From: Nissolia schottii
Taxonomy: Eukaryota; Streptophyta; Magnoliopsida; Fabales; Fabaceae
DNA length: 64,000 nt
Assembly (NCBI GenBank): GCA_003254905.1
Contig: QANU01073741.1
Location: forward strand, 585,574 to 649,573
Direction: 5' to 3'
Below the pieces are notes generated by a model, which made no database searches, was not told the origin of the DNA, and saw only the letters and a program-made list of their open reading frames with translations. Both the position numbers and the translations under genes were made by a program. Shown one piece after another: positions 1 through 10,755 of this stretch; within the stretch, counting starts at the first letter, position 1, and each line of letters starts with the position of its first letter.

Positions 1-54
1 CAAGGAAAATTGGCTAGAATGAAAAGTCATGACTGTCATGTGTTTATGTAATGT

Positions 55-991
55 TTGCTGCCAATTGCATTCAAAGAACTACCAAAGAACGTGTTGAAGC
101 CGTTAAGTGAACTAAATCACTTTTTCAAGACATTGTGCTCATCTACAATTAATGTTGAAGAGCTCTTACTCTTGGAATGCAACATTCCGATTATCCTGTG
201 TTCACTTGAAAGGCTGTTTCCTCCAGCTTTTTTTTGATGTAATGAAACATTTGCCTGTACACTTGCCTTACGAAGCTCGAATATGTGGTCCAGTTCAGTA
301 TAGGTGGATGTATCCATTTAAAAGATGCATAGGAGTCTTCAAGAGAACAATTAAAAATAAAGCTCAAGTTGAGGGGTCGATATGCGAGGCATTCTTAACG
401 AAAGAAACTTCCTTCTTTTGTTCGCACTACTTTGGTGCTAATGTGAATTGCAATAGAACCATAGTAGGACAAAACGACGATAGTGGAGGAATGCCTAATC
501 AGTCGATCTTTTCTATATTTAATCAATCTGGTCGTGCGGCTGGAAGGAGAAAGGATTACTGGTTGAGTGCACAAGAAAAGGAAGCAGCTCACTTAGTTGT
601 TTTGCTCAAATGCGAAGAAGTACTTCCGTACTATGAGTAAGTTCGATCGACCAATTTAATATACTTTATTTCATTAACATATAATTTACTAAATTGTTTG
701 TTACCATTGATGCATGTTTTCAAGATGTTTCAACGAGAATTTGGTGATCAATGCTCCAATCAAATGTTTCCGTCGTCGTTTGCAAATTATGTATGTGTTT
801 AACTTCTTTATATTATATACTTTAACTGAACAAAAGACTTTATATCATAATCGATTAAGTTCAAATTGCTTTTAAAATGTATTTTTTTAGGTGCAAAATT
901 ATTCTAGTAACGATAGTAACTTGATGAGTTTAACATGTGGACCAATGAACAAAGCAGTTGCCCCATTTATTTTGTTAATGGATACAAGTTT
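55..991 (+). pseudogene. Decayed CACTA transposase (TNP2-like), DUF4218 region
   Basis: The translation contains the ordered blocks of the DUF4218 domain that follows the TNP2 transposase core. The block ending ERLFPPAFF (to about 235) is followed by DVMKHLPVHLP, a GPVQYRWMYPF block, NKAQVEGSICEAFL and FFCSHYF. The first two blocks are in different frames, so a frameshift has occurred in the T run at about 228-236. A probable intron starts at GTAAGT (about 638) and coding resumes at about 722. The last recognisable block is NGYKF at about 977-991, exactly where the solo LTR begins. The catalytic core lies left of the window. It is a dead transposase fragment. Confidence 0.82.
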
Positions 992-1777
992 TGAAACACC
1001 CTAGCTAACTGTTTACACGTACGTCATAAACAATGCTCATTAGGTTGTTGTCTGCTTTGGTTGGGGTTACTTTTAGCCCTTAATTTTTATCTTTGAAAAT
1101 ATTTCTTACTTAGAAAATATGGACCGTTTTGAAACTTTTTGTTATATACATATGATATAAAATATGAGTCGCACGTATACAACATCAAACAATAAGCAGA
1201 CAAGTGGTCAATAACATATATTCATAATCATTTACATCGGTAATATCATAGTTAATATATACATGTACTTTCTCACAGTAGTGCAAAACATAAACCATAC
1301 TAACTAAGGGCTGATCGTAACATCTTTAGTCAAGCCCCTATTATTCTATTCCTTAGTTCATCTTCTTCAAGCCTGCTTCTCCACGTACCGCACTGACGTC
1401 ATTGTCATGCATACCTAGAATCATAAAGGAGCGGGTGTGAGAACTCTACGTTCTCAGTGGGAAAACCTTAGGCATCATTGATCGTTTTATTCTTAATTAT
1501 GATTCTGCCGCTCAGGGGTCTCTAGATGTCACAGTTATACTACATCCCTACTAGTTATTAATATTCAACCTAGTCCTGAGCAGCTACCTACATTACTAGG
1601 TGACTGAGGGAATCTAGTGTTTCCTTATCTATGTCATCTGTTCTCTATTCTAACTCGAAGGGAACAAGTTCTCATTCATACATACTGATATAGGGTTTTG
1701 TTATTAGCATCATTTTATAATCATTCTCTTATAATCATCATCTTTCTTGCCTTTGCAATTAGCACACAACACAACCC

Positions 1778-2150
1778 CGTAAGCTCCTACTTACTGGAAT
1801 TATAACCTTTTTTTCCCCTGTAAGCTACCTACCGACGGGGATGTCAACATTCTTGTAAGCCACCTACCAACAAAAATATCAACTGCCTCTTCCCTGCAAG
1901 CCACCTACCGACAGGGAAGAGAACATTTCTGCCAGCAACCTACCGACAGAACTCTGACATTTTTGTTCTTGCAAGTTACCTACCGATGAGGATGTTAACA
2001 TTCTAGCAAGCAACCTACCGACAGGAACATTGACTACCTCTTCCTTGCAAGCCACCTACCTACGAAATTCCATCTGCCTTTTTCCTGCAAGGTACCTACC
2101 GACAGGGAAATGAGCATGCCCGTAAGCAACCTACCTATGGGATGCCAATT
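1778..2150. repeat. Degenerate minisatellite inside the solo LTR
   Basis: About eight imperfect units of roughly 40-50 bp carry the core GCAAGCCACCTACCGACAGG. Core copies occur near 1826, 1856, 1899, 1935, 1974, 2010, 2046 and 2088. Each core is followed by a variable spacer such as GAACATT or TTAACATTCT. The array lies in the long R-U5-like part of the LTR, downstream of its minus-strand TATA box. Confidence 0.75.
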
Positions 2151-2204
2151 GTCCTTGTCTGTGGCAATATCCCGCTGGCATGCCCTATCAACGCTACCAG
2201 GGGT

Positions 2205-2335
2205 GTTTCCACTACTGGCATGCCCTATCGACGCTACCAGAAGTGTACTTATCATCATCATTAGCTTTCCACTACTAGCATGCCCTATCGACGTTACCAG
2301 CAGTGTACTTATCTCATCATTCTTTTCTTTTGTGT
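2205..2335. repeat. Second short tandem repeat in the LTR
   Basis: Two full units and a partial one, of about 60 bp, contain CTACTGGCATGCCCTATCGA, then CGCTACCAG and GTGTACTTATC. They directly follow the ACCTACCGACAGG minisatellite and are unrelated to it in sequence. Confidence 0.65.
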
Positions 2336-3531
2336 AGTTCAATGTCTCAAGTCAACAGTTCATATAGCATAAACATAGTTTAATTCCTCTTAGTGCATCA
2401 ATACATATAATCATATATTATTCATCCATTATCATGTTCTCATAAGCATAGGAAACATATTGTCACTTGCTAAAACCTAACATAGCATATCCAAGCATTT
2501 GTTCCATAAACAACATAATCACGTAACACAGACTATTTCCTCATAACAACATAGGCATGCATAGATCATTAAAGATTAAGGTAGTTTAATTGATCATAAA
2601 ATACTTCACGTAAAACATACTCATGAACGTAGCTTGAAACTACGGTGTATCAGTGCTTTTCTCAATACGTCTGTTTTCTGTCAGTATTTAGTTATCAGAA
2701 ACTGGAGAGGTCCAAGACCTTACCCCAAGGTTTTTGATAGCTCTAAGATCATTTTTCATACTTAAAAATTCAGATTTGAACCCCAAAATCACGAAAGTGC
2801 AGTTTTGCCCTTTTCCCCGAAAATGTTGTTTTTTGCCCGTAAAACCCAGGTCTGTGTTCTGACAGAGTAACGATTGAATGTGTAATTGGGCAGATTTTTG
2901 GTAAGGTTTTCATTCCATGTCTTCTTTGAAGACTCCATGGGGCTATTTATATCCTTGGAGCACGAAATTCTTGGTCGAAAATGCCCTTGGCTAAAATTTC
3001 AACTTTGCCCTTATGCTTACCTAAGCCATGACATCATCCTAGCCTAGTCATGTAATGACTCACCATGTGACTCACCTAGTCATGATGATTTTTGACTATG
3101 ACTTGCTACATGGGCACTTCATGGCTGTGCAAAATGATTGTGTCTTGGCCAATTGTGTGGCCAAGAATTAATCACATATAGATCAATTTTGATCAGGTTT
3201 GGTCATTCCCGGTTCCGGTACTTCGCGTTTGGTTATTCTAAAAATATTCTGATCACGTCCTTGTGATCTCCTAATTTTTCTAAGTAAGAACCTAAGTCAA
3301 TTTATAGGTATTTGTGAACCTTCTTCCGTAATCATATATTTTACAGATACCTTAGACACGCAATTGTACTCAAATGACAAAAAGAATCTATTCTAGTGTC
3401 TGCAGAATTTTAAGAAAATAAGCAGAATTACTTTTATAGACACTTTTAATCTAAAAGCTTGTGGGAGAGCTTGTTTCCCTTATTTAATTCATGAAATATT
3501 TACTAAAGGAAAAGTGGGATGTTACATGTTT

Positions 3532-4186
3532 CACACATATAAATGTGAAGCTACTCAAAATACAGACAATTGTGGTGTTTGTATCAAGGGTGAATATTAT
3601 AATAATGATGAAACAAGCAATGATTGGTACGAAGTGCTTACAAAATTCTTGTATTAGAATATACACACGATGACCCATCTAACGGTGTTATACTTTTCTG
3701 CTGTGATTGGTATGATCCTTATCCAAATGGAACACGAACTCATTCGGATTACAACGTTACTGAGATTAATCATGCAAGGCGGTATATGCGGTATGATCCA
3801 TTCATCGTTGTTAAAAGAGTCAAACAAGTTTATTACACTAACTATCCAAGAGCTACTCAATCAAGCTAGAAAGTTGGGATCAAAAGCAAACCAAGTGGTC
3901 GAATTGAGTTGGATGACATGCAATCAGCGGAGCAATCATCATATGATCAACCGCATCAAGTGTCGAACCCAATCCCTGCAACATTAGTTGTTCAGACAAC
4001 AAATACGAATACATTGTTTGCTACAAACGACGAACCAGAAATACTTCAACTTTCTAACCTCTATCAACATTCAACTGATGATGTCGACAATGATGGGGAA
4101 GAAGAAGAAGAATAAGAAGATTTTGACGACCAACTAAATTCTGAAAACGACGATGATAGTGTTTACCTTTCTTTGTCAGACTAGCT
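3532..4186 (+). pseudogene. Decayed CACTA transposase C-terminus (DUF4216 region)
   Basis: The frame resumes after the solo LTR with HTYKCEATQNTDNCGVCIKG. An in-frame stop follows at about 3657 and then a frameshift. Next comes the typical DUF4216 block, with LFCCDWYDP at about 3690, a DYNVTEIN-like segment at about 3750 and DPFIVVKRVKQVYY at about 3795. An acidic tail (run of Glu, about 4098-4113) leads to a stop at about 4184. At least two frame changes and one internal stop show that it is dead. This is the same gene as the fragment upstream of the LTR. Confidence 0.8.
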
Positions 4187-4500
4187 GCGATTTGTAATTA
4201 TTTGAAAATTTTAAATATTAAATTTATTTTGTTATTACTATTATTGTCTTATGTAATTTAATTGCTTAATTTTTATTTAATATTTTAGTATTAATTAAAT
4301 AAATATTTAATTAGTTATTAAATATAAATTTCTATATATTTATAAATTACAAAAATTATTTATTAAATTAAATTATATAATTTATTAAATTACATATTTA
4401 TTAATATAATTATATAATTTATTAAAGTTTTAATTAAAATAAATAATAATTTATTAAAATAAATAATTAAATTTTAATTAAATTTTTTTATATTTAATTA

Positions 4501-4816
4501 TTACCGTCGGTTATAGTTGATGGTACAGATCAATATTAGCGACAACAAAAGCCGACGGTAAAGGAATAAAATTGTAATATCTTTATCGTTGGTCACTACC
4601 GACGGTAAATCGGTTCAAATATAATCAGCCGTGAACTGGTTTCCGTCAGTTTATTCCACCGGTAATTACCGTCGGGTGTCAATTTTTGATGGTAAATTGA
4701 TTACCATCGAGCACTTTACCGTCGGCCCAATGTCCTACGGTAACGCCGATGGTAACGTCAAAAGCCGACGGTAATCGTGAAATTTTTTTACGGTATTGAA
4801 CTGTTTTCTTATAGTG
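4501..4816. repeat. CACTA subterminal repeats and terminal inverted repeat
   Basis: The 9-mer TACCGTCGG or its complement CCGACGGTA occurs repeatedly in both orientations, for example near 4502, 4551, 4599, 4667, 4718 and 4765, with variants such as TACCATCGA. Such clusters are the binding sites for the TnpA-type protein in En/Spm elements. The block ends in the CACTA terminus at 4816. The same motif recurs in the second CACTA end at about 41064. Confidence 0.85.
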
Positions 4817-4992
4817 ATTTATGTCGTATAAATAGCATTCCTGTTCCAAATATTACCAACATTTTGACAAACAAACTTAGCAAGAGAATGTGCTGCACAA
4901 TTTCCCTAAAGCTTAGTGATTCCTCCAAAATCATAAAAAGTTACATTCTTTACCATAAAGATAATTGCAAAATATTGCTTGCTATAGTTTAA

Positions 4993-5358
4993 CCCATACT
5001 CCCATTTTTTTTTACTTGTCCACTTTATATTATGCGCAAGTATTAAGAAAATTATTGAAAAAGATGACAGTAAAAAAATTGATAGTATTTTACTTTCTCC
5101 ATTTTTTTATTTGTCCACTTTATTAAAGAAATAATTGAAAAACATGAAAATAAAAAAAATTAATAGTACTTTACACAATTGACCTTATTTAATATATAAA
5201 TAATAGAGATATTTGAAGTCATTAGTAGTGTATAAATATGAGAGAATATTTATTTAATAGGAATATAACAAGAAAAAAAGTTAATATGATATAAATTTAA
5301 AAGTGGATAAATATTTGTGAAAATACAAAAATAAAAAAGGTGGATAAGTATTTATTAT
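4993..5358. mobile_element. Stowaway/mariner-like MITE, apparently nested or with duplicated ends
   Basis: The left end reads TACTCCCATTTTT then ACTTGTCCACTTT. The right end has GGTGGATAAGTATTTATTA, which is near its reverse complement and typical of plant Stowaway-like MITEs. Each end module is present twice: a second left module (CCATTTTTTTATTTGTCCAC) starts at about 5099, and a second right module (AAAGTGGATAAATATTTGTG) at about 5299. This suggests one copy inside another, or terminal duplication. There is no coding capacity. Confidence 0.55.
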
Positions 5359-8314
5359 ACCTGGCCTGTCAAGTTGACTCAAAACCCGCTTAGATAAGAA
5401 GACACAAGGGGAGGGAAAGCTAGCTCATACCACTACGTACATGCTCTCTTTAAACATTTTGTGCAAAATAATTATATATATTATATGTAAATTTTATTAA
5501 ATAGTCAATTATTTATACAATTTAAATTATTTTATTATATTTATTTTATTTTTAATATATTTTTATATATTTATTTAGTTATATCCATACGGTAGCAAAA
5601 TTAAATGTTAAATAACTATGGTATAACCACATGCTTTAATTTGTTATTTGTGTAGCAAAAGTATGTTCGTATGTTTTCTATACTTGGTCGTGATATTACC
5701 GAATGAACAAAGGGTGACAATGAGGGTGTGGGTAGTGGTGGTGCATGTTGATGTTAATGGGGCGGCGGTCAGAGAGAGGGGAGGCGTGGATGGAGTTGTT
5801 GGCGGAGACCCGTACGGGATTGCCGGAGGACAACGATAGTGTTGGCGGTGGCTTCAGGCGGCAAGGAAGTTGTGGAGGCTGTGGGGGTGCTAACAGTTTG
5901 GGGGAGGAGGAGATTAGAAGTGGAAGGGAAAATTATGGAGAGAAGAAAAAGGATGCTCAATTACTATAAAGTCCTTATGGACTATGATAGACCCTTTTCT
6001 TTTAATAACAAGGAGCATGATACACCTTGACATGCGAGATGCATGTAAGCCTTATCCATGAACATATATATACAAATCATTACTAAAAAATACACGCAAG
6101 CACACATCACACAACCTGTTGCGATGTATATATCGTGCCTCTCTCTCTCTCTCTCTCTAGTTAGAATCCAACCAGGGGGTTGGTTTATCGTTTGCATTAC
6201 TTGAATTTTGAATCTAGTGTGTGAGGCATATATATGCAAAATGTATATACACACACACACGGCTGTTCTAATCATACGGTATTTCTCTTCTAGATATCCT
6301 TGAAACGAGAGAGCCGTGTGTGAGTTATTGCTTTGTCGATCGAAGGTGTGGTTAAGTTATTAACTACTGGTAACTACAATATATCTTCCCCTTAAAGTTG
6401 GAATGATGAGAATGTACACCTCATTTAGTCACAGTGGAAGTTAGACTACGGCCCAAGTCATGTTTTCAATAGCAATGTTAAAGTTTGAATCCTAAGTCTA
6501 CTATTTGAGGAGGACTTTATCTTACCACCACTCCTTTCACAAAATCAAAATTGCGTGAGCAATTCATAACACCAAAAAAACTATATTATTTATATAGTAA
6601 TATGGGAGATGATAAGGTGTAACATGGTTATAATTTATATTGTCTCTTAATTAATTTGGTTTGAATTCAATCATTATTTATGAAGATAAAAAAAATATTT
6701 TGTGATCGATCATCTATTATTCTGTGTGCATTTGATTAATGTTAGAGAATTAATCACTACTATCAATGATAAACATCTTGATTAACCAAAAAATAGTGAT
6801 ACAGGGCAATAACTTAATTTGCATGTTTTCTTGAGTGGATAAAATTTCTCTTATTAATTATTGAACTAATAATCAACAAAACGGACAGTGAATCCAGCTA
6901 ATTAAGGTCTACGTCTTTGTAGGAATGTGAGTTATTAATGAGTTATGTATACAACACCAATCAATTTTATTGAAAATAGCATTTTCCAGAGTGAAGCGCT
7001 TTGGTGAAGCCACTTGTGCATTTGGCTGACAGAGTATTTTGCCGCCCAGGGAACCCAGTACCCTGGGTTAGAGGGAGCTCCATACACCATTAATTATTTA
7101 ATTAATAAATAATAATTTAGTGATATATGTGGGACATGCATGGTCATCGGCATTCACTCTCATGGCACATAAAGATTTTTGAGGGCATACACGTACTATA
7201 TATGATCTGTTACCAGGTGGGACAATATTAACTTGTAGTATATCCACATGATTTTCGTCGTCCAAATTAAAAGATGTAACTACATAGGCCCTGTAGTTCT
7301 CGCGGATTTTTAAGTCATTAAGTGAATTGAATGTGTCATTTTCATATAAGCTTCTTAATCGTAAGAGCGTCGTTTCCTTATAGCCGAGTCAGATGAAATT
7401 AGTTATTTATTAAGTGGGCAAATTGAGATCTTGTAATGGCAAAATTCCATCGCATTATGATTTGTGCAAGAGAAGCTTGCTCCGTTTAAGATTAACCCAA
7501 AGATATATACGATGGGTCATGAAAGTCAAACTAGTTGCTAGAGTATGTCTTAATGGTCAGCATTCTTTTGGGTTTGTGGCTCTAATAGGCGAGTTGTCTT
7601 ATTTCCATTGTTGTCCTGATATAGTTGTGGTGTGTTATTAGGATTTTTTTTTTTAAAAACATTATATTGACTCATCACTTATATTTATAATTGAATGTAA
7701 TTTTAATAAGACATGAGATTTTTTTTTTAAATTTTATTTACTAAAAATAACATTTTTTATTATATGTAATGTAGCTCACTACATAATTATTTAATTTACA
7801 ACATGCATTACTCAAAGTTAACGCAGATGGCATGGGTATGTGGACATGGGCTTCTAAGGATGGAGTAGTGATATTTAAAAGAAAGGTTTTTTTTTTTTTA
7901 TTTAAGTTCGTATGAAAATATTGGTATTTTTTTATATTTAAATTGTTGTGATTCAATTATAAATTTAAAATAATAAGTTATTTAGATTAGTATCTTAACA
8001 AAATCTTAAATACTAAAATACAAATACCTTTAAATTTTGTGAGATAAAAAAAATTCCCTTATAGAAGCTCTTAAAGTTAACTTAAAAAAGTATGTGCCTC
8101 TTTTTTTTTTTTTACTTCTTTATATCCTTTTATTTTTAGTAACTGCAATTTGCATTCAAGCCTCACAAGAGACAAAATTCAAGTATACAAGATGCAAACG
8201 CTAAACCAAAACACTAAATCAATACACCGATACACCGACAACACCCCAAACAACACTACTACTAAACCCAACTAAACAAAAATAAACCAAATAATATATA
8301 GTCTACCCACTTCA
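5359..8314. other. Intergenic, no gene recognised
   Basis: AT-rich DNA with a GC-richer patch (about 5720-5950) that can be translated into Gly/Val-rich peptides with no recognisable domain. It contains a (CT)n tract at about 6140-6160 and poly-T tracts. No splice-consistent gene or RNA gene was found. Confidence 0.6.
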
Positions 8315-8323
8315 AATTATACA

Positions 8324-8656
8324 GGGATAAATATATTTTTAATCTTAAAAATTATAAATTTTGTGTTTTATGTTGGAAGAAAATAATCACTGGTAATTTG
8401 TTTAGTAGGATTTAGTTATGTCATTAAGTTAGATAGTTAATTGTTGACGTGACAGTTAACTTGGTCACGTATTCACACAAAATTGACATGTGACCTGACT
8501 AAATTAACTGTCATGTCAATAGTTAACGACTAAATTTAATTGTAGAGACTAAATCTTACTAAAAAAATTTGTTAAGAACTATTTCCTAATAAAAAAAATT
8601 TAAAGGATAAAACACAAAATTTATAATTTTTTAGGGATTAAAAATATATTTAACTT
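8324..8656. mobile_element. MULE-type MITE copy 1
   Basis: This is a fold-back element whose left end GGGATAAATATATTTTTAAT and following TTATAAATTTTGTGTTTTA are repeated inverted at the right end (about 8602-8656). The flanking 9-mers AATTATACA (8315-8323) and AATTATATA (8657-8665) match at 8 of 9, the target-duplication size of Mutator-like elements. A second inner inverted repeat around TTAACTGTCATGTCAA makes most of the element palindromic. No coding sequence. Confidence 0.8.
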
Positions 8657-9168
8657 AATTATATAATTAAAATTCAATTCGCATAAAGGTAACACGTAGG
8701 GACGTATCAAAAAGTAATAAAAAATTAGCAGGTGCATGGCCAAGAATTTAACTTAACGCCAAATTTCTTTAGAAACTACTACGTCATATTGGATTTGAAT
8801 CCCACCATTTTCCCTTTGCTATCTGCGAACATATTTTAATAGTGGTTCATAACTTCTGCTATGATTCATTATCTAATTTGGGAAATGTGCGGCATGTAAC
8901 AACAAGCGTGATTTGCTCTGAATTATAGATTTGAGTTGGGTTATTGACTATAAGTTGGAGTTTACATTTCCCCTAATTAAACTAAATTGAGTTTAAAGAG
9001 TAAGTATTGACTTATTTACTCTATTAATTTTTTTTATGAAAATTCACACCAAATAGATTAAGTGTATTATAATATTTAATACAATTTAAAAATAATTTGA
9101 TTTTTAACCACCCTCTAGTTTTGTTTTGAAAGATAATAAGTTTTTGAAAACATAAGTAAATATCAATG

Positions 9169-9474
9169 GGGTTAAATATATTTTTAATCACTGAAAAATT
9201 ATAAATTTTATGTTTGACGTTTGAAAATTTTCTTGTTAAAAAATTGTCCTGACAAATCTTTTTAGGTCACACGTCTACACAAAATTGACACATGGCATTG
9301 CACGCGACGTTCCCACATGGCCAAATTAATTAATTGCCATGCAGTTAACAACTAAATTGATGGCATGAACTAAATCTTACAAAAAAAAAATTGTCAGAAA
9401 TTATTTTCTAACAATTTTTTTAAGGTAAAACACAAAATTTATCATTTTTTAAGAATTAAAAACATATTTAACCC
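9169..9474. mobile_element. MULE-type MITE copy 2
   Basis: Same family as the copy 0.5 kb upstream. It starts GGGTTAAATATATTTTTAAT and ends with the inverse, TTAAAAACATATTTAACCC, and has the same internal AAAATTGACACATG motif. The flanking 9-mers (9160-9168 and 9475-9483) match at 7 of 9. GGGTTAAATAT-type ends are, from memory, frequent in legume genomes, which supports the guess about the host. Confidence 0.78.
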
Positions 9475-9747
9475 ATATCCATAATTATATTATACTACAG
9501 TGTCAAACATTATATTATACCGAGTTTTTTTTAATAAATTGACGGTGGGTGAGTGGTTTTTTTTTTTAACGTGAGCGTGTGGTAATGGGTTATTATTATA
9601 TAAATTATATAAAATTAGATTAATATAGAGGCTAATAACATTTTCTTTTAGATCAAAAGCAATTATTTTCTCTATTCCCTTTATCTATAGTAAGTATAGA
9701 TGTTTACTAATGTTCATCTTTTTAAAATTTGGTATGCTTACTCGTTA

Positions 9748-9786
<39 letters not shown>

Positions 9787-10755
9787 CTTTTAATTTATTT
9801 GGTGAACTTTTAACCTAGGACCACTTAATAGAGCTCTCTACCATTTTAACCATGTGTTGGTATTAAGATATAATATCATATGATTCAATTGTCAAATTAA
9901 TAAAATTTAATGTTCAGGATTTACACATCATTAATTATTAAATGGAAATTTATTGAGATACAAGTTTAATTAATATTACATCTAACCTAATGATAAATAA
10001 AATATGAATTGACACATGATGTCTTATATTAAATAAATACGTATAACACACCTCAAATGAAAATCTCTTCCCAATTTTACTTTAGTACAATTACGCTGAT
10101 GACGCTGAAGGACAAAACAACAACTCCTTCCTTGGTGGGGATGCCACTAATTTGAACTAATGTTCTTTTATTCTTATACGAAATTTATTTTTATCTAAAA
10201 AAAGGCAATGGACTAGGTAAATACATTGTTCTACAACCATAAGGCAGGCTCGCTAGCACATATACCTTGAATAAAATCTGAGACAATTTTTCCCTTTGGC
10301 ATAAGGTGCTACTTAATTATTTGCCACTTGTAACTTCATTCCACTAAAAGTAACCGACATACTGTACTAAAAAATAGTGGCACGTAAAAGCATTGGGTCG
10401 TGTTGCACTCTTTGGACTATTTTTTTGAGTTTAAATGCAGTTGCAATTGCGTCTATTTCTCATCCTCGTGGGAGTGTCATGGCATTTAATAGCAAAACCC
10501 AAACAAATGTGCCTCTCATACCTACGCCTCTTATCAACCACACACACCTTGAACTTGCATAATACAAAACCCCATTCAATCCTCCTCATCAAGTCAAGAT
10601 TTTAATAATTTCTTGTGCTTCAAAATTATTATTATTATTACTTCCTATTCCAGACAAAGTTCTAGAGAGTAGAGAGTCCGACGCCAGTGCCAGTTATTGA
10701 ACCAAATTGATCGATCTTTAAATTAAGGAGGCTTTTATAACATCTCACTCTCGTT
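9475..10755. other. Upstream region of the FUSC-family gene, with an (AT)n tract
   Basis: AT-rich DNA with a perfect (AT)16 microsatellite at 9750-9781. The final 400 bp become less AT-rich and probably hold the promoter and 5' UTR of the gene that starts at 10756. I could not settle on one TATA box. Confidence 0.5.

Larger units (their letters stand above)
992..3526 (-). mobile_element. Solo LTR (about 2.5 kb) nested in the CACTA transposase
   Basis: The block starts TGAAACACCC and ends GGGATGTTACA, so its two ends are near-inverted as in many plant LTRs. It is flanked by AGTTT (987-991) and TGTTT (3527-3531), a 5-bp target duplication with one mismatch. The coding frame broken after NGYKF resumes as HTYKCEATQ right after 3526, which fixes the insertion site. 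No gag or pol sequence is inside, so this is a solo LTR. On the minus strand there is a TATA box (ATATAAATAG, 2952-2943), about 580 bp from the minus-strand start. The first 700 bp resemble the truncated copy at 19233. Long non-coding LTRs of this kind fit Ty3/gypsy, but the family assignment is inference. Confidence 0.82.
1..4816 (+). mobile_element. CACTA (En/Spm) DNA transposon, 3' portion, interrupted by a solo LTR
   Basis: The element enters from beyond the left edge, so its 5' end is not visible. Its right end is recognised by the terminal sequence at 4803-4816, whose reverse complement is CACTATAAGAAAAC, the hallmark of CACTA transposons. The next three bases (att, 4817-4819) are the expected 3-bp target duplication; the partner copy lies outside the window. 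Decayed TNP2-type transposase exons read left to right, followed by an AT-rich stretch (4190-4500) and a block of TACCGTCGG/CCGACGGTA subterminal repeats. A 2.5-kb solo LTR splits the coding region. The element is not autonomous now because of frameshifts, stops and the insertion. Confidence 0.9.

Noticed and set aside
4501-4816. CRISPR-like repeat array
   Set aside because: Repeats occur in both orientations with irregular spacing and belong to a CACTA end in a plant genome.
5648-6030. Gly/Val-rich frames in a GC-richer patch
   Set aside because: Overlapping frames, no domain and no splice-consistent model; may be a decayed gene piece but cannot be named.
7414-7641. 75-codon frame as a small gene
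   Set aside because: No recognisable domain, ordinary AT-rich context and no promoter or splice support.
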